Shown: piece by piece, positions 6,901 through 12,531 of the stretch
Position numbering within the stretch: the first letter of the stretch is position 1
Layout: each line of letters opens with the position of its first letter
DNA from: an uncultured Ruminococcus sp.
Lineage (GTDB): Bacteria; Bacillota; Clostridia; Oscillospirales; Ruminococcaceae
Length of the DNA stretch: 23,196 nucleotides
Reading direction: 5' to 3'
Assembly (NCBI GenBank): GCA_946186215.1
Contig: CAMHMM010000006.1
Location: forward strand, 1 to 23,196
Made by a program: the position numbers and the translations under genes
The notes under the pieces: generated by a model
Told to the model about the DNA's origin: nothing
What the model saw: only the letters and a program-made list of their open reading frames with translations
Databases searched by the model: none

Positions 6901-9051
6901 GAACACGGCACAGTCACCGCAGACAAGTCTGTTGCCGCACCCGGCGATACCGTCAAACTTACCATTAAACCCGATTACTGCTATGAAATTAAGGCTGTTA
7001 CCGTGAACGGCACAGGTGCCACAAAGGTCAGTGACACAACATACACCTTTAAGATGCCCGATGATGATGCAGAAGTTGCTGTTGAGTTTGAGTTTGTCGG
7101 ATATGATGTATTATTTTCGGATAGAGCAAATAAAGGCGGAACGATCACCGCAGACAAGACTAAAGCAAAGGAAGACGATATAGTTTATCTGACAGTAACT
7201 CCGGATGATAATTGTGTTCTGAATTTTATAAAAGTTCGTACAGGTAGTATAGAACTCGATGTGAGCATAAATGAAGAAGGAAAATATTATTTTGTGATGC
7301 CTGCGAATTATGTGATGATAGATGCCGCTTTTGACGCGATACGCGGTTCCTGCGGTTCAAAAACAGGAGCGAAATGGGAAGTCTTTGATACTGACGATGA
7401 CGGAAAATATGACAAATTGGTGATCAGCGGCTCAGGTGAAATGACAAAAGCAGGTTGGGGTAGTCATTCTGAAAATCTCAATGATATTGAGATAGGAAAT
7501 GGAATCACAACTATCGGCGATCAAGCATTTCAAGGCTGTACACAGATCACATCTGTTATAATCCCCGCAGGTGTTACAAAAATTGGAGGCCATGCTTTCG
7601 ATGGATGCAGCAGTCTTACAACAGTAGTTATTCCTGATAGCGTCACAAAAATTCAGGGTTATGCGTTTAACGGATGCACCAGCCTTGAATCGATCACTAT
7701 TCCGGAAGGTGTTACGACAATTGGTCAATATGCATTTAACGGATGCAGCAGTCTTGGATCGATCACTATTCCGAAGGGTATTACGAAGATTACCCCCAAT
7801 GCGTTTAGTGGATGCAGCAGTCTTGAAACGATCACTATTCCGGAAGGTGTTACGAGAATTGATCATGAAGCGTTTAACGGCTGCAGCAGTCTTGAATCGA
7901 TCACTATTCCGGATAGTGTTACGGCAATTGGTCATGATGCGTTTAACGGCTGCAGCAGCCTTGAATCAATTACTATTCCGGAAAGTGTTACGACAATTGA
8001 GCAAGGTGCGTTCACCGGATGCACAAAATTAAAGGACATCTGGTTCACAGGCACACAAGCGCAGTGGAATGATGTTTCCAATAGCGCTGCAGACATACCC
8101 GCAGGCTGTGTGGTGCATTACTTAGTAGAGGAAAAGGAGCCCACCTGTGAAGAGACAGGCAATATCGAGTATTACGGCGGCACTGACGGCAGCGCGTACC
8201 TCAGAAACACCGACGGCAGCTTTACCGAAACCACTCTCGAAGCAGTGACAAAGCCCGCAACCGAACACGCTTACGCAGCACCCGTATGGAGCTGGACACA
8301 GGTAGACGGCGAATACACCGCATCTATGAAGGCTGTATGCGCAAAGTGCGGCAAGGTGATAACTTATCCCGCTAATGTATCACATACAACGGCTGATGGA
8401 ATAATCACTTATACAGCTTCTGTGACCATTGACGGAACAGAGTTTACTACGACCACATCGGTGAAGGAAAGCTATTCCTTTGATGTTGTGGACGGAACGA
8501 TAACCAAGGGTGAAAAGGAAAGCTATTCGTATGACGATGCCGTGACCGTTACAGCTCAAGAGTCAAAGGACGGAAAATATTTCTCCGGCTGGTATATCGG
8601 TGAAACCCCTATCACTACAAAGCTCAGCTATACCTTCTATGTAAAAAGTGATATGATTGTCACTGCAAAATATGATGGCGATTCTGTACAGAAAGAACAG
8701 GCTGATGTATCAGTAATGATCAACCGCAGTGATATTGCAAACAGTAAGCAGAAGGTCGTGTTCGCACTCAACTGGGCTCTGCCTGCCGGATGCAGACTGA
8801 AGGAAGCAGGCATAGTCCGCAGATATGGCAGCGCAGAAGATCTGAAGCTTGAATCCGTTGATGGTTCAGATATAAAGAAGAACACATCAACGCTCAGAAC
8901 GCAGAATGGTAACTGCAACTTCATCCTTACGGTATCTGCTGCAACAAAGACTAAGACGATCAATGCTGTTGGCTATGTAATATACATAGATAAAAACGGC
9001 GTGACACAGACGGCGTATTCTGAAGTTCAGACAAGCGCATATGATGGATAA
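994..9051 (+). CDS. Giant secreted BspA-type leucine-rich-repeat mosaic surface protein (2685 aa)
   Basis: The start follows AAGGAGGAG (980-988) by 5 nt. Residues 1-41 are a signal peptide: Lys/Arg start, then a hydrophobic core TAAVLALLIITGYMP. Residues 43-70 are Asp/Glu/Asn-rich 8-residue repeats such as ENAIPDAD. Residues about 75-535 form beta-helix-like Asn/Gly-rich repeats (VNNG, VNGG) in two related halves. About 540-615 is a divergent InlB-type repeat (EHGTVT...DKS...GD.V.L...P..GY). About 830-890 is an InlB B-repeat ending FAGWYDNKEF...LYAKWEG. Five BspA (LRR_5) blocks start near residues 970, 1212, 1453, 1797 and 2117. Each opens with a capping segment (CG..A.WE...G.L.ISGSG) and most are separated by further InlB-type repeats. 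The last LRR ends near 2376. A Cys-pair segment, another InlB-like repeat (about 2491-2564) and a 115-residue C-terminal domain follow. No LPXTG motif, dockerin or terminal membrane helix is visible. Such proteins usually act in adhesion; the ligand is unknown. Confidence 0.92.
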   Translation: MKEKAIKRVTAAVLALLIITGYMPVTPLSERSGVFDVTVNAEENAIPDADENAVPNADESTIPGADENASNSAAVNYIDAAGNVLSHDAVESVTQSVLGSYNKETWYVVDSDLSLNDSLRVVGNVNLILADGKELKIRSENDYGIYIDDNSSLTVYSQSTGSNMGKLNVEYCESCVRVGNSSFVVNGGNISINAGLSSDGIFISNDGNMTVNNGMVSVSAGHGGVFINSNGSMTVNNGVVSVSACQYGVAFDRNSNMGNMIVNGGNITIAGGAKAVSDETKLTKNGGTVTLNNYEEIQASVLYIDETGTWQSHLADKLTDSSINTGSSTNIDIGKTNEETWYVVDGEVSFDRTIAILGDVNLILADDAQLNITPIPTDDFYGVYMRRDFGSGSLTIYSQSTGENMGKMLINGNNDSFIGIQNNGASLVINGGEITTVGGKNAEGLRLKNSANVAVNGGRFITTNGYDTCGITFEDVGTVTLGYNTPDDSITIAGFNNASGGTVIVKDGQKFTDGENFYSGTLTGEQQTAISGKKLTPTPAIEHAIIVNCEHGTVTPDKSAAAKGDTVTLNVTPELGYVLSSLSVTDASGAAVDVSGNTFIMPDSDVTVSATFAEQNEIIYINENGEEVSCTKYAVIDDNSEHYDSVTGVLTLPAGTYVVSNTFMCGNIMLNGDVNIVVSGGCWLYPDNVYGEGHKLNIYSADLTRHDIVTNFTDITADSVTVCGCNFNCSGYLKTGSLTCIGSYVDITSLGPLSGGNTSVTLGYYDEYVGENDTVRIHNYSGASGSLSLNLLKPFLVSGSISPVGENDNIIDQQLNPAFSIVFDSNGGEPVDTIYYTVGSQCPYFGMPEPSKDGAVFAGWYDNKEFNGEPCNAGTKFEDKNYTLYAKWEGSSVVQSHAVNISDNIAHGEVSANKTEANPGDTVTLTVTPADGYAVKSVTVNGAEVTKVSDTEYTFEMPDSDAEVSVEFIGKCGENAYWEYNADTGEMVITGSGDIPNFGKPEQTPWYALRDQVISIEISDEITHIGNYSFWNFNELVSVKLPEVAEGKTMSIGDYAFYGCTGLTSVIVPDRVNYIDLHVFENCTGLKSVFIPDSLVMIREGTFDGCTSLSDIYYKGTEQQWNSIDKKCKIPGTVHFGALAAYTVTWNNWDGTELEKDTEVPVGTMPAYYGDTPVREADDRYIYTFSDWDKEISAVTGDVTYTAVFESHERHHSGECGETAHWELDAATGKLIISGSGAIPDFEYRSVPWYELRDRITSVEIGDDITCIGNNSFRELSRLTSVNIPESVTSIGEYAFDGCISLTSLIIPDSVENIGICAFVACTGLTSVTIPRSVKSIGESAFAECMRLSDIYYNGTEQQWNSIIDDDCGIPDNCTVHFAAAHTITITAVEHGTVTADKSSAVQGETVTLTIYPDDGYVLNNITVTDENGAAVTVTDNTFVMPAGEVTVSANFIGKCGVNAYWEYNAKTGKLTISGSGSITDFGYGQAPWYGLRGQVTSVVISDHITHIGNYSFCDFYKLTYVVLPKGYALVPWGDKIRNTSIGNGAFRGCTSLKYVDIPDSVKTIDSSAFEGCSALSSITIPNSVVKISDGTFIGCTSLTTVNIPDSVNRIEGSAFQGCTSLSSITIPNGVSRISLFTFKGCSSLTTVNIPDSVNSIEGYAFQGCTGLSSITIPESVTAIGTNAFNGCTKLKDIRFTGTKAQWDAVDKSSADIPEGCKVHFTDGCTITTIAGEHGTVTADKSFAAPGETVTLTVTPADGYAVKSVTVNGTEATKVNDTTYTFVMPDCDAEVAVEFIGKCGDTAYWEFDEKRHKLTISGSGAITDFRIAQAPWYELRGRVTSIEIGVGITHIGNFSFGMFSNLASVKLPQSVTSIGKEAFSLCRSLENVTIPAKVNSLGERSFSGCSNLKSIVIPVSVKNIKSGTFNGCTSLSDIYYNGTKQQWASVVECDIPDKCKVHFSEYAITTAASEHGTVTADKSVAAPGDTVKLTIKPDYCYEIKAVTVNGTGATKVSDTTYTFKMPDDDAEVAVEFEFVGYDVLFSDRANKGGTITADKTKAKEDDIVYLTVTPDDNCVLNFIKVRTGSIELDVSINEEGKYYFVMPANYVMIDAAFDAIRGSCGSKTGAKWEVFDTDDDGKYDKLVISGSGEMTKAGWGSHSENLNDIEIGNGITTIGDQAFQGCTQITSVIIPAGVTKIGGHAFDGCSSLTTVVIPDSVTKIQGYAFNGCTSLESITIPEGVTTIGQYAFNGCSSLGSITIPKGITKITPNAFSGCSSLETITIPEGVTRIDHEAFNGCSSLESITIPDSVTAIGHDAFNGCSSLESITIPESVTTIEQGAFTGCTKLKDIWFTGTQAQWNDVSNSAADIPAGCVVHYLVEEKEPTCEETGNIEYYGGTDGSAYLRNTDGSFTETTLEAVTKPATEHAYAAPVWSWTQVDGEYTASMKAVCAKCGKVITYPANVSHTTADGIITYTASVTIDGTEFTTTTSVKESYSFDVVDGTITKGEKESYSYDDAVTVTAQESKDGKYFSGWYIGETPITTKLSYTFYVKSDMIVTAKYDGDSVQKEQADVSVMINRSDIANSKQKVVFALNWALPAGCRLKEAGIVRRYGSAEDLKLESVDGSDIKKNTSTLRTQNGNCNFILTVSAATKTKTINAVGYVIYIDKNGVTQTAYSEVQTSAYDG
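1120..1203 (+). repeat. 24-bp tandem repeats encoding 8-residue acidic units
   Basis: Three units and part of a fourth encode ENAIPDAD, ENAVPNAD, ESTIPGAD and ENASN just after the signal peptide. They probably form a short flexible spacer and are the kind of repeat that varies in number between strains. Confidence 0.7.
1612..1755 (+). repeat. Two 72-bp tandem repeats in the beta-helix segment
   Basis: Two units (1612-1683 and 1684-1755) are near-identical at the DNA level over their first two-thirds (GGCA.TATGACCGTCAATAA). They encode 24-residue units containing MTVNNG.VSVSA. A degenerate third unit follows. The unit length fits one or two coils of a beta-helix. Confidence 0.65.
7528..8010 (+). 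repeat. Seven 69-bp tandem LRR units
   Basis: Exactly seven consecutive 23-codon units (F.GC.SL.SITIP..VT.I...A) run without length variation and are close in DNA sequence, for example CTTGAATCGATCACTATTCC in several units. The other LRR blocks are more diverged, so this block looks recently amplified and prone to recombination. Confidence 0.8.
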
Positions 9052-9069
9052 GGAGACAGCAAGATAACG

Positions 9070-9195
9070 ATGAAAGAACAGTATACTGCTCCCGAAGTGG
9101 AGATAATAGAATTTGAAACAGTGGATGTCATAAATGTATCAGAAGGATCATCTGGTAGTGAGGATCAGCCTATAGGAGGAGAAGATGGAGAATAA
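9070..9195 (+). CDS. 41-residue acidic peptide of unknown function
   Basis: The ATG at 9070 lies 18 nt after the stop of the giant LRR gene and before its terminator, so the two are co-transcribed. The peptide runs MKEQYTAPEVEIIEFETV, then DVINVSEGSSGSEDQPIGGE and a short acidic end. AAGGAGA overlaps the upstream stop codon, with a rather long spacing of about 14 nt, consistent with translational coupling. From memory, small proteins with Y..P..E...FE..DVI..S and a Gly/Ser/Asp tail are common in gut Firmicutes and usually annotated hypothetical; I cannot check that here. No signal peptide or Cys. Possible roles are a short secreted or processed peptide, or an accessory of the large protein. 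Confidence 0.6.
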   Translation: MKEQYTAPEVEIIEFETVDVINVSEGSSGSEDQPIGGEDGE

Positions 9196-9214
9196 CTCTC
9201 AATGATCCTCGCAT

Positions 9215-9248
9215 AAACCGGCAGACGGTCAACCCGTCTGCCGGTTTT
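9215..9248 (+). terminator. Rho-independent terminator of the giant LRR / small peptide unit
   Basis: A perfect 14-bp stem (9215-9228 with 9234-9247) with a 5-nt loop ends in TTTT. It lies 20 nt after the 41-codon gene. Confidence 0.9.
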
Positions 9249-9295
9249 GTGGTTGTGTATGCCGATGAGCGCCCCATGACAAAGCAGGCATAAAA

Positions 9296-9360
9296 GTTTC
9301 GGGCCGCTGATGAGCGTTCCCTTTCAAAAGAGAGTACGGGAGGTTGTCGGCATTGCCGGC
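9296..9360 (+). repeat. Promoter-linked repeat element, copy 1 (no promoter)
   Basis: The 45-nt core 9296-9340 (GTTTCGGGCCGC...AGTACGGG) is identical to the core at 9397-9441 at 42 of 45 positions. It is followed by the hairpin GTCGGC...GCCGGC (9346-9360). The position matching the -35 box reads TTTGCCA, and no -10 box follows. The copy stands in tandem with copy 2. Confidence 0.75.
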
Positions 9361-9396
9361 TTTGCCAATTATACAGCATTTTCTGTGAAAATGAGA

Positions 9397-9491
9397 GTTT
9401 CGAGCTACTGATGAGCGTTCCCTTTCAAAAGAGAGTACGGGTAACAGCGGACTTTGCCCGCCGGGAGAGTGCAGGCTCTGCCTGCTTGACA
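9397..9491 (+). repeat. Promoter-linked repeat element, copy 2 (ends in the alarmone synthetase promoter)
   Basis: The core (9397-9441, GTTTCGAGCTAC...AGTACGGG) is followed by an imperfect hairpin (9447-9461) and a perfect one, GCAGGC-TCT-GCCTGC (9471-9485). TTGACA starts at the very next base. Together with copy 1, it accounts for most of the 351-bp gap between the terminator and the synthetase gene. Confidence 0.75.
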
Positions 9492-9514
9492 AAAAGGGGG
9501 AGGTCGGGTATAAT
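9486..9514 (+). promoter_or_regulatory. Consensus sigma-A promoter of the alarmone synthetase / two-component operon
   Basis: TTGACA (9486-9491) and TATAAT (9509-9514) are separated by 17 bp, a full consensus. The -35 box abuts the second hairpin of repeat copy 2. Transcription would start near 9521, about 26 nt before the start codon. Confidence 0.88.
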
Positions 9515-9546
9515 TGGAATAAAGAAAGAGCCTTTCGGAGGATGCT

Positions 9547-10170
9547 ATGGAAAAAGAGAGCAGTATATACGGTAAATACGAGCCCGCGCTTTACGCCGTG
9601 CGGGATATGCTCGTCAAAAAGATCGGGGACTTTTCCGATGCAAAACAGGCGCAGACAGGCGAGGGGATATACGACCATATCCTGTCAAGGGTGAAATCCG
9701 ATGAAAGTATGCGTGAGAAATGCCGCAGCAGGGGACTGTCCGAGGACGCACGCACCGCCCTGCGCGATATCACCGACAGTATCGGCCTGCGGATAGTGTG
9801 CTCCTTTGTGGATGATATTTTTGAGAATGTGGAGTTTTTGCGAAGCCTTGACTGTATAGAGATCGTCCGTGAAAAGGACTATGTCCGTCAGGCAAAGCCC
9901 AACGGCTACAGAAGCTACCATATGATCTGCATGATAGAAGCGCCTTTTGAGGATCCCGACGGGAACTGCCCCGGAAAATTCTATGCGGAGATACAGCTGC
10001 GCACTATCGCTATGGATACATGGGCGAGCCTTGAGCATAAGATGAAATATAAAAGATCGGTGCATGATCAGGCACTGATAACCGCCGAGCTTAAACGGGT
10101 GGCGGACGAGCTTGCATCCTGCGATATCTCGCTGCAGACTATCAGAGCGATGATAAACGCCGATATTTAA
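9547..10170 (+). CDS. Small alarmone synthetase (GTP pyrophosphokinase, RelA/SpoT synthetase domain only; YjbM/YwaC-like)
   Basis: A 207-residue protein starting 5 nt after GGAGG (9537-9541). The (p)ppGpp synthetase signatures are in order: SRVKSDESMREKCRSRGL (residues about 47-64, nucleotide binding), ITDSIGLRIVCSFVDDI (about 75-91, catalytic Asp), REKDYVRQAKPNGYRSYHMI (about 108-127) and EIQLRTIAMDTWASLEHKMK (about 147-166). No hydrolase (HD), TGS or ACT domain is present, and the length fits stand-alone small alarmone synthetases. They transfer pyrophosphate from ATP to GDP or GTP in the cytoplasm to make (p)ppGpp. Only 13 nt separate it from the response regulator gene, so the synthetase and a two-component system share one transcript. 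The choice between the RelP and RelQ subgroups is uncertain. Confidence 0.9.
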   Translation: MEKESSIYGKYEPALYAVRDMLVKKIGDFSDAKQAQTGEGIYDHILSRVKSDESMREKCRSRGLSEDARTALRDITDSIGLRIVCSFVDDIFENVEFLRSLDCIEIVREKDYVRQAKPNGYRSYHMICMIEAPFEDPDGNCPGKFYAEIQLRTIAMDTWASLEHKMKYKRSVHDQALITAELKRVADELASCDISLQTIRAMINADI

Positions 10171-10183
10171 GAGGTACCTGAAT

Positions 10184-10858
10184 ATGAAAATACTTATCGC
10201 AGAGGATGAGACCGCCCTTGCAAGGGCGCTTTCGGTGATCCTCGACAAAAACGGATATACGGCGGATATCGCCGAAAACGGCCAGCGGGCGGTGGAGCTT
10301 GCCTCGGAGGGCGCGTATGATGCCTTTGTTTTCGATATAATGATGCCCGTGCTCGACGGCGTTGAGGCACTAAAGCGCATCAGAGCCACGGGCAATGTCA
10401 CTCCCGCCATATTCCTGACGGCCAAATCCGAGCTTGACGACCGTATCGCGGGGCTTGATGCGGGCGCGGATGATTACCTCACAAAGCCCTTTGCAATGGG
10501 CGAGCTGCTTGCAAGGCTCAGAGCCGTCACCCGCAGAGCGGGAGCGTATACGCCGAAGATGCTCAGATCAGGCTCGGTGGAGCTCGACCTCGGCGAGCAG
10601 GAGCTGCGCTGCCGCAACAGTATACGCCTTGCTTCAAAGGAAACAAAGCTGATGGAGTTTTTCATGCTCAACTCAGGCAAGGTGCTGGCGGCGCATGATA
10701 TATTCGGCCATGTGTGGGGCGATGATGCTGAGACACACGACGAAAAGATAGTGTGGATGTATGTGAGCTACCTTAATTCAAAGCTCATGTCCGTGGGAGC
10801 GGATATAAGCATCAGCGAAAGGGACGGGGGCTTTCTCCTTGAGGCGGTGAGCTCATGA
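10184..10858 (+). CDS. OmpR/PhoB-family response regulator
   Basis: A 224-residue regulator. The receiver domain (1-115) has the acidic pocket E7-D8-E9, phospho-acceptor D51 in FDIMMP, T79 and K101 in LTKPF. The winged-helix DNA-binding domain spans about 130-222. Its end reads SYLNSKL and SERDGGFLLEA where many OmpR members have LR.KL and RG.GY, so it is a somewhat divergent branch. AAGAGGT precedes the start. Its TGA overlaps the ATG of the kinase gene (ATGA at 10855-10858), a typical coupled pair. The target promoters are unknown; the double-glycine operon just downstream is the nearest candidate. Confidence 0.93.
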   Translation: MKILIAEDETALARALSVILDKNGYTADIAENGQRAVELASEGAYDAFVFDIMMPVLDGVEALKRIRATGNVTPAIFLTAKSELDDRIAGLDAGADDYLTKPFAMGELLARLRAVTRRAGAYTPKMLRSGSVELDLGEQELRCRNSIRLASKETKLMEFFMLNSGKVLAAHDIFGHVWGDDAETHDEKIVWMYVSYLNSKLMSVGADISISERDGGFLLEAVSS

Positions 10859-12153
10859 TACGCAGGCTCCGCCGCAAGTTTATACTTATCGCAGCGCTGT
10901 CCATAATGTTTGTGCTGATATTTGTCATATCCATCATAAACGCCGCGCTGTATGTGTCGAATATTTACGAATCACAGGCGATTCTCGATTTTCTTTCGAA
11001 TAATTACGGCATGATGATCGTCAGCCGCCACAATGACGAGCTCAATTTCCGCCATTCCGCGGAGCTGCCCTATGAGATACGCTATTTTACCATGCTCGCC
11101 GATGAAAACGGCAGCCTTATCTTTGCGGATTATGCACATATCTCCGCCGTGAACAAGGACAACGAGAACACGGTCTATCAGGTCGTGAGGAATGCGGAAA
11201 GAAGCGACGGCCGCCTGAAGATCGGCAACAGCATCTATCTCTATAAAAAGCGCGTCGTCACAGGTGCGGAGCTGATCAAGGCCTATTCCGTTGCGGACAC
11301 GATCGAAAGCGAGCTGCCCTTCAGGTCAAATGGCATATATGACCTTGTGGTGTTCCTTGATTACTCCACAAGAGATCTGAGACTTTACAATCTGAGGCTC
11401 TATTCGATATATGCCGCAATTGCCTGCTTTGTTATCTTCCTCTTTGTAATATCCGTTTTCTCAAAGCATGCGATACAGCCCTTTGTGGAAAATTCCGAGA
11501 AGCAGAAGACCTTTATCACAAACGCGGGGCATGAGCTCAAAACGCCTATCGCTATAATATCCGCAAACACCGAGGTAATGGAGGCCATGGACGGCCCGAA
11601 TGAGTGGACACAGAGCAATATGGCTCAGGTGGAAAGGCTCACAAGGCTCGTCAATGAGCTTGTTACCCTTGCAAGGCTCGAGGAAGCGGCAGAAAAGGAA
11701 ACGCTAATCCTCGAAGAGGTGGATCTTTCGGAAAAGGCGGCCGCTGTGTCGCAGGAATTCCACGGCCTCGCCGTGACTAACGGGCTTACTCTTGAAACGA
11801 ACATCGCAGAGGGGATAAAGGTAAAGGGACAGGAAAAATCCCTGCATGAGCTGATATCCATACTCCTTGACAATGCGGTGAAATACTGCGATGAGGGCGG
11901 GCATATCAGCGTGACGCTTGAAAGGAAAAAGAAAAACGCAGTTTTCATCGTGGCAAATTCCTATAAAAATGGTGCGGATGTGGATTACAGCCGCTTCTTT
12001 GAACGCTTCTACCGCGAGGATTCATCCCACAGCCAGATAAAATCCGGCTACGGAATCGGCCTGTCGATGGCAGAGAGCATAGTCAGGGCGCACAAGGGAA
12101 GCATATCTGTTTCCTACAAAAACGGTGATATAATATTCCGCGTGCTGCTTTGA
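10855..12153 (+). CDS. Membrane sensor histidine kinase
   Basis: A 432-residue partner of the preceding regulator. There is a membrane helix at about 8-33 (FILIAALSIMFVLIFVISI), an extracytoplasmic sensor of about 150 residues with no recognised fold, and a second helix at about 184-204 (AAIACFVIFLFVISVF). The dimerisation/phospho-acceptor helix contains H226 in NAGHELKTPIAII. The ATPase domain has an N box (D339-N340 in LLDNAVKY), an F box (FFERFYRED) and a G2 box (GYGIGLS, 398-404). The usual D.G.G of the G1 box is absent: around 367-372 it reads ANSYKN. I believe this replacement is common in one clostridial kinase branch, so the protein is probably active. The signal is unknown. Confidence 0.92.
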   Translation: MIRRLRRKFILIAALSIMFVLIFVISIINAALYVSNIYESQAILDFLSNNYGMMIVSRHNDELNFRHSAELPYEIRYFTMLADENGSLIFADYAHISAVNKDNENTVYQVVRNAERSDGRLKIGNSIYLYKKRVVTGAELIKAYSVADTIESELPFRSNGIYDLVVFLDYSTRDLRLYNLRLYSIYAAIACFVIFLFVISVFSKHAIQPFVENSEKQKTFITNAGHELKTPIAIISANTEVMEAMDGPNEWTQSNMAQVERLTRLVNELVTLARLEEAAEKETLILEEVDLSEKAAAVSQEFHGLAVTNGLTLETNIAEGIKVKGQEKSLHELISILLDNAVKYCDEGGHISVTLERKKKNAVFIVANSYKNGADVDYSRFFERFYREDSSHSQIKSGYGIGLSMAESIVRAHKGSISVSYKNGDIIFRVLL

Positions 12154-12181
12154 AAAATGCAGTTTTATACCGAATAAGTGA

Positions 12182-12208
12182 GTCCTTCCTGTCGAAAGCG
12201 GGAAGGAC
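12182..12208 (+). terminator. Weak hairpin after the kinase gene
   Basis: GTCCTTCC (12182-12189) pairs with GGAAGGAC (12201-12208) around an 11-nt loop, 29 nt after the kinase stop. It is followed by GCATAATTTAT rather than a clear T run. It may attenuate rather than fully stop read-through into the next operon. Confidence 0.4.
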
Positions 12209-12296
12209 GCATAATTTATGAATTATTTGTTCTGCATCGAGCCGCGCGGTAATATTTTCTGCATATCCGCCTGTGAATATTAATATAATATGTACA

Positions 12297-12309
12297 GAAA
12301 CGCTGTTTC
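12297..12309. promoter_or_regulatory. Dyad GAAAC-GCT-GTTTC upstream of the double-glycine operon
   Basis: A perfect 5-bp dyad with a 3-bp spacer lies about 75 bp upstream of the -35 box of the operon promoter, in an AT-rich gene-free stretch (12209-12384). The position would suit an activator such as the upstream response regulator. That is only a guess. Confidence 0.25.
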
Positions 12310-12384
12310 ACTATATGCTTTGCACATAAATTTGTCTAAAATTTTGATTGCAATGTAGAAGTTAATTATTTTTTCAAAAATCTA

Positions 12385-12413
12385 TTGACAGAAATAGAAT
12401 TTTCTGATATACT
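12385..12413 (+). promoter_or_regulatory. Sigma-A promoter of the double-glycine operon
   Basis: TTGACA (12385-12390) and TATACT (12408-12413) are spaced by 17 bp, in AT-rich DNA. The expected start is near 12420, giving a leader of about 110 nt. No copy of the repeat element is found here, unlike three other strong promoters in the window. Confidence 0.82.
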
Positions 12414-12423
12414 CATTATAAAG

Positions 12424-12489
12424 TATGATACATAAGCATAGCTTTGCCGTATCATGCGAATGAAAGGGATACACGCCTCCGGGAGGAGG
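12424..12489 (+). promoter_or_regulatory. Two stem-loops in the 5' leader of the double-glycine operon
   Basis: ATGATAC (12425-12431) pairs with GTATCAT (12449-12455) almost at the expected 5' end. CCTCC (12476-12480) pairs with GGAGG (12485-12489) around a GGGA tetraloop, which fits the GNRA pattern. A 5'-terminal hairpin often stabilises mRNA. The second stem buries a ribosome-site-like GGAGG that has no start codon behind it. Confidence 0.4.
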
Positions 12490-12531
12490 TACATTCAAAT
12501 CAATAACACTTTGTGTACAGGAGGAACAGTT

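Noticed and set aside
7432..8032. Long frames of 123 (plus, other phase) and 167 (minus) codons inside the LRR array
   Set aside because: Shadows produced by the 69-bp periodicity, which keeps alternative frames free of stops.
9229..9678. 149-codon minus-strand frame and neighbouring short frames over the repeat copies
   Set aside because: They come from translating the repeat element (the same SFERERSS-like string appears from each copy) and overlap the consensus promoter and synthetase gene. No ribosome site.
12219..12284. 21-codon ORF after the kinase gene
   Set aside because: No ribosome site and no recognisable features.
12454..12531. Upstream in-frame start for double-glycine gene 1
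   Set aside because: No ribosome site, it overlaps the leader hairpins, and it would place 26 residues before a complete leader peptide that has its own GGAGGAA.
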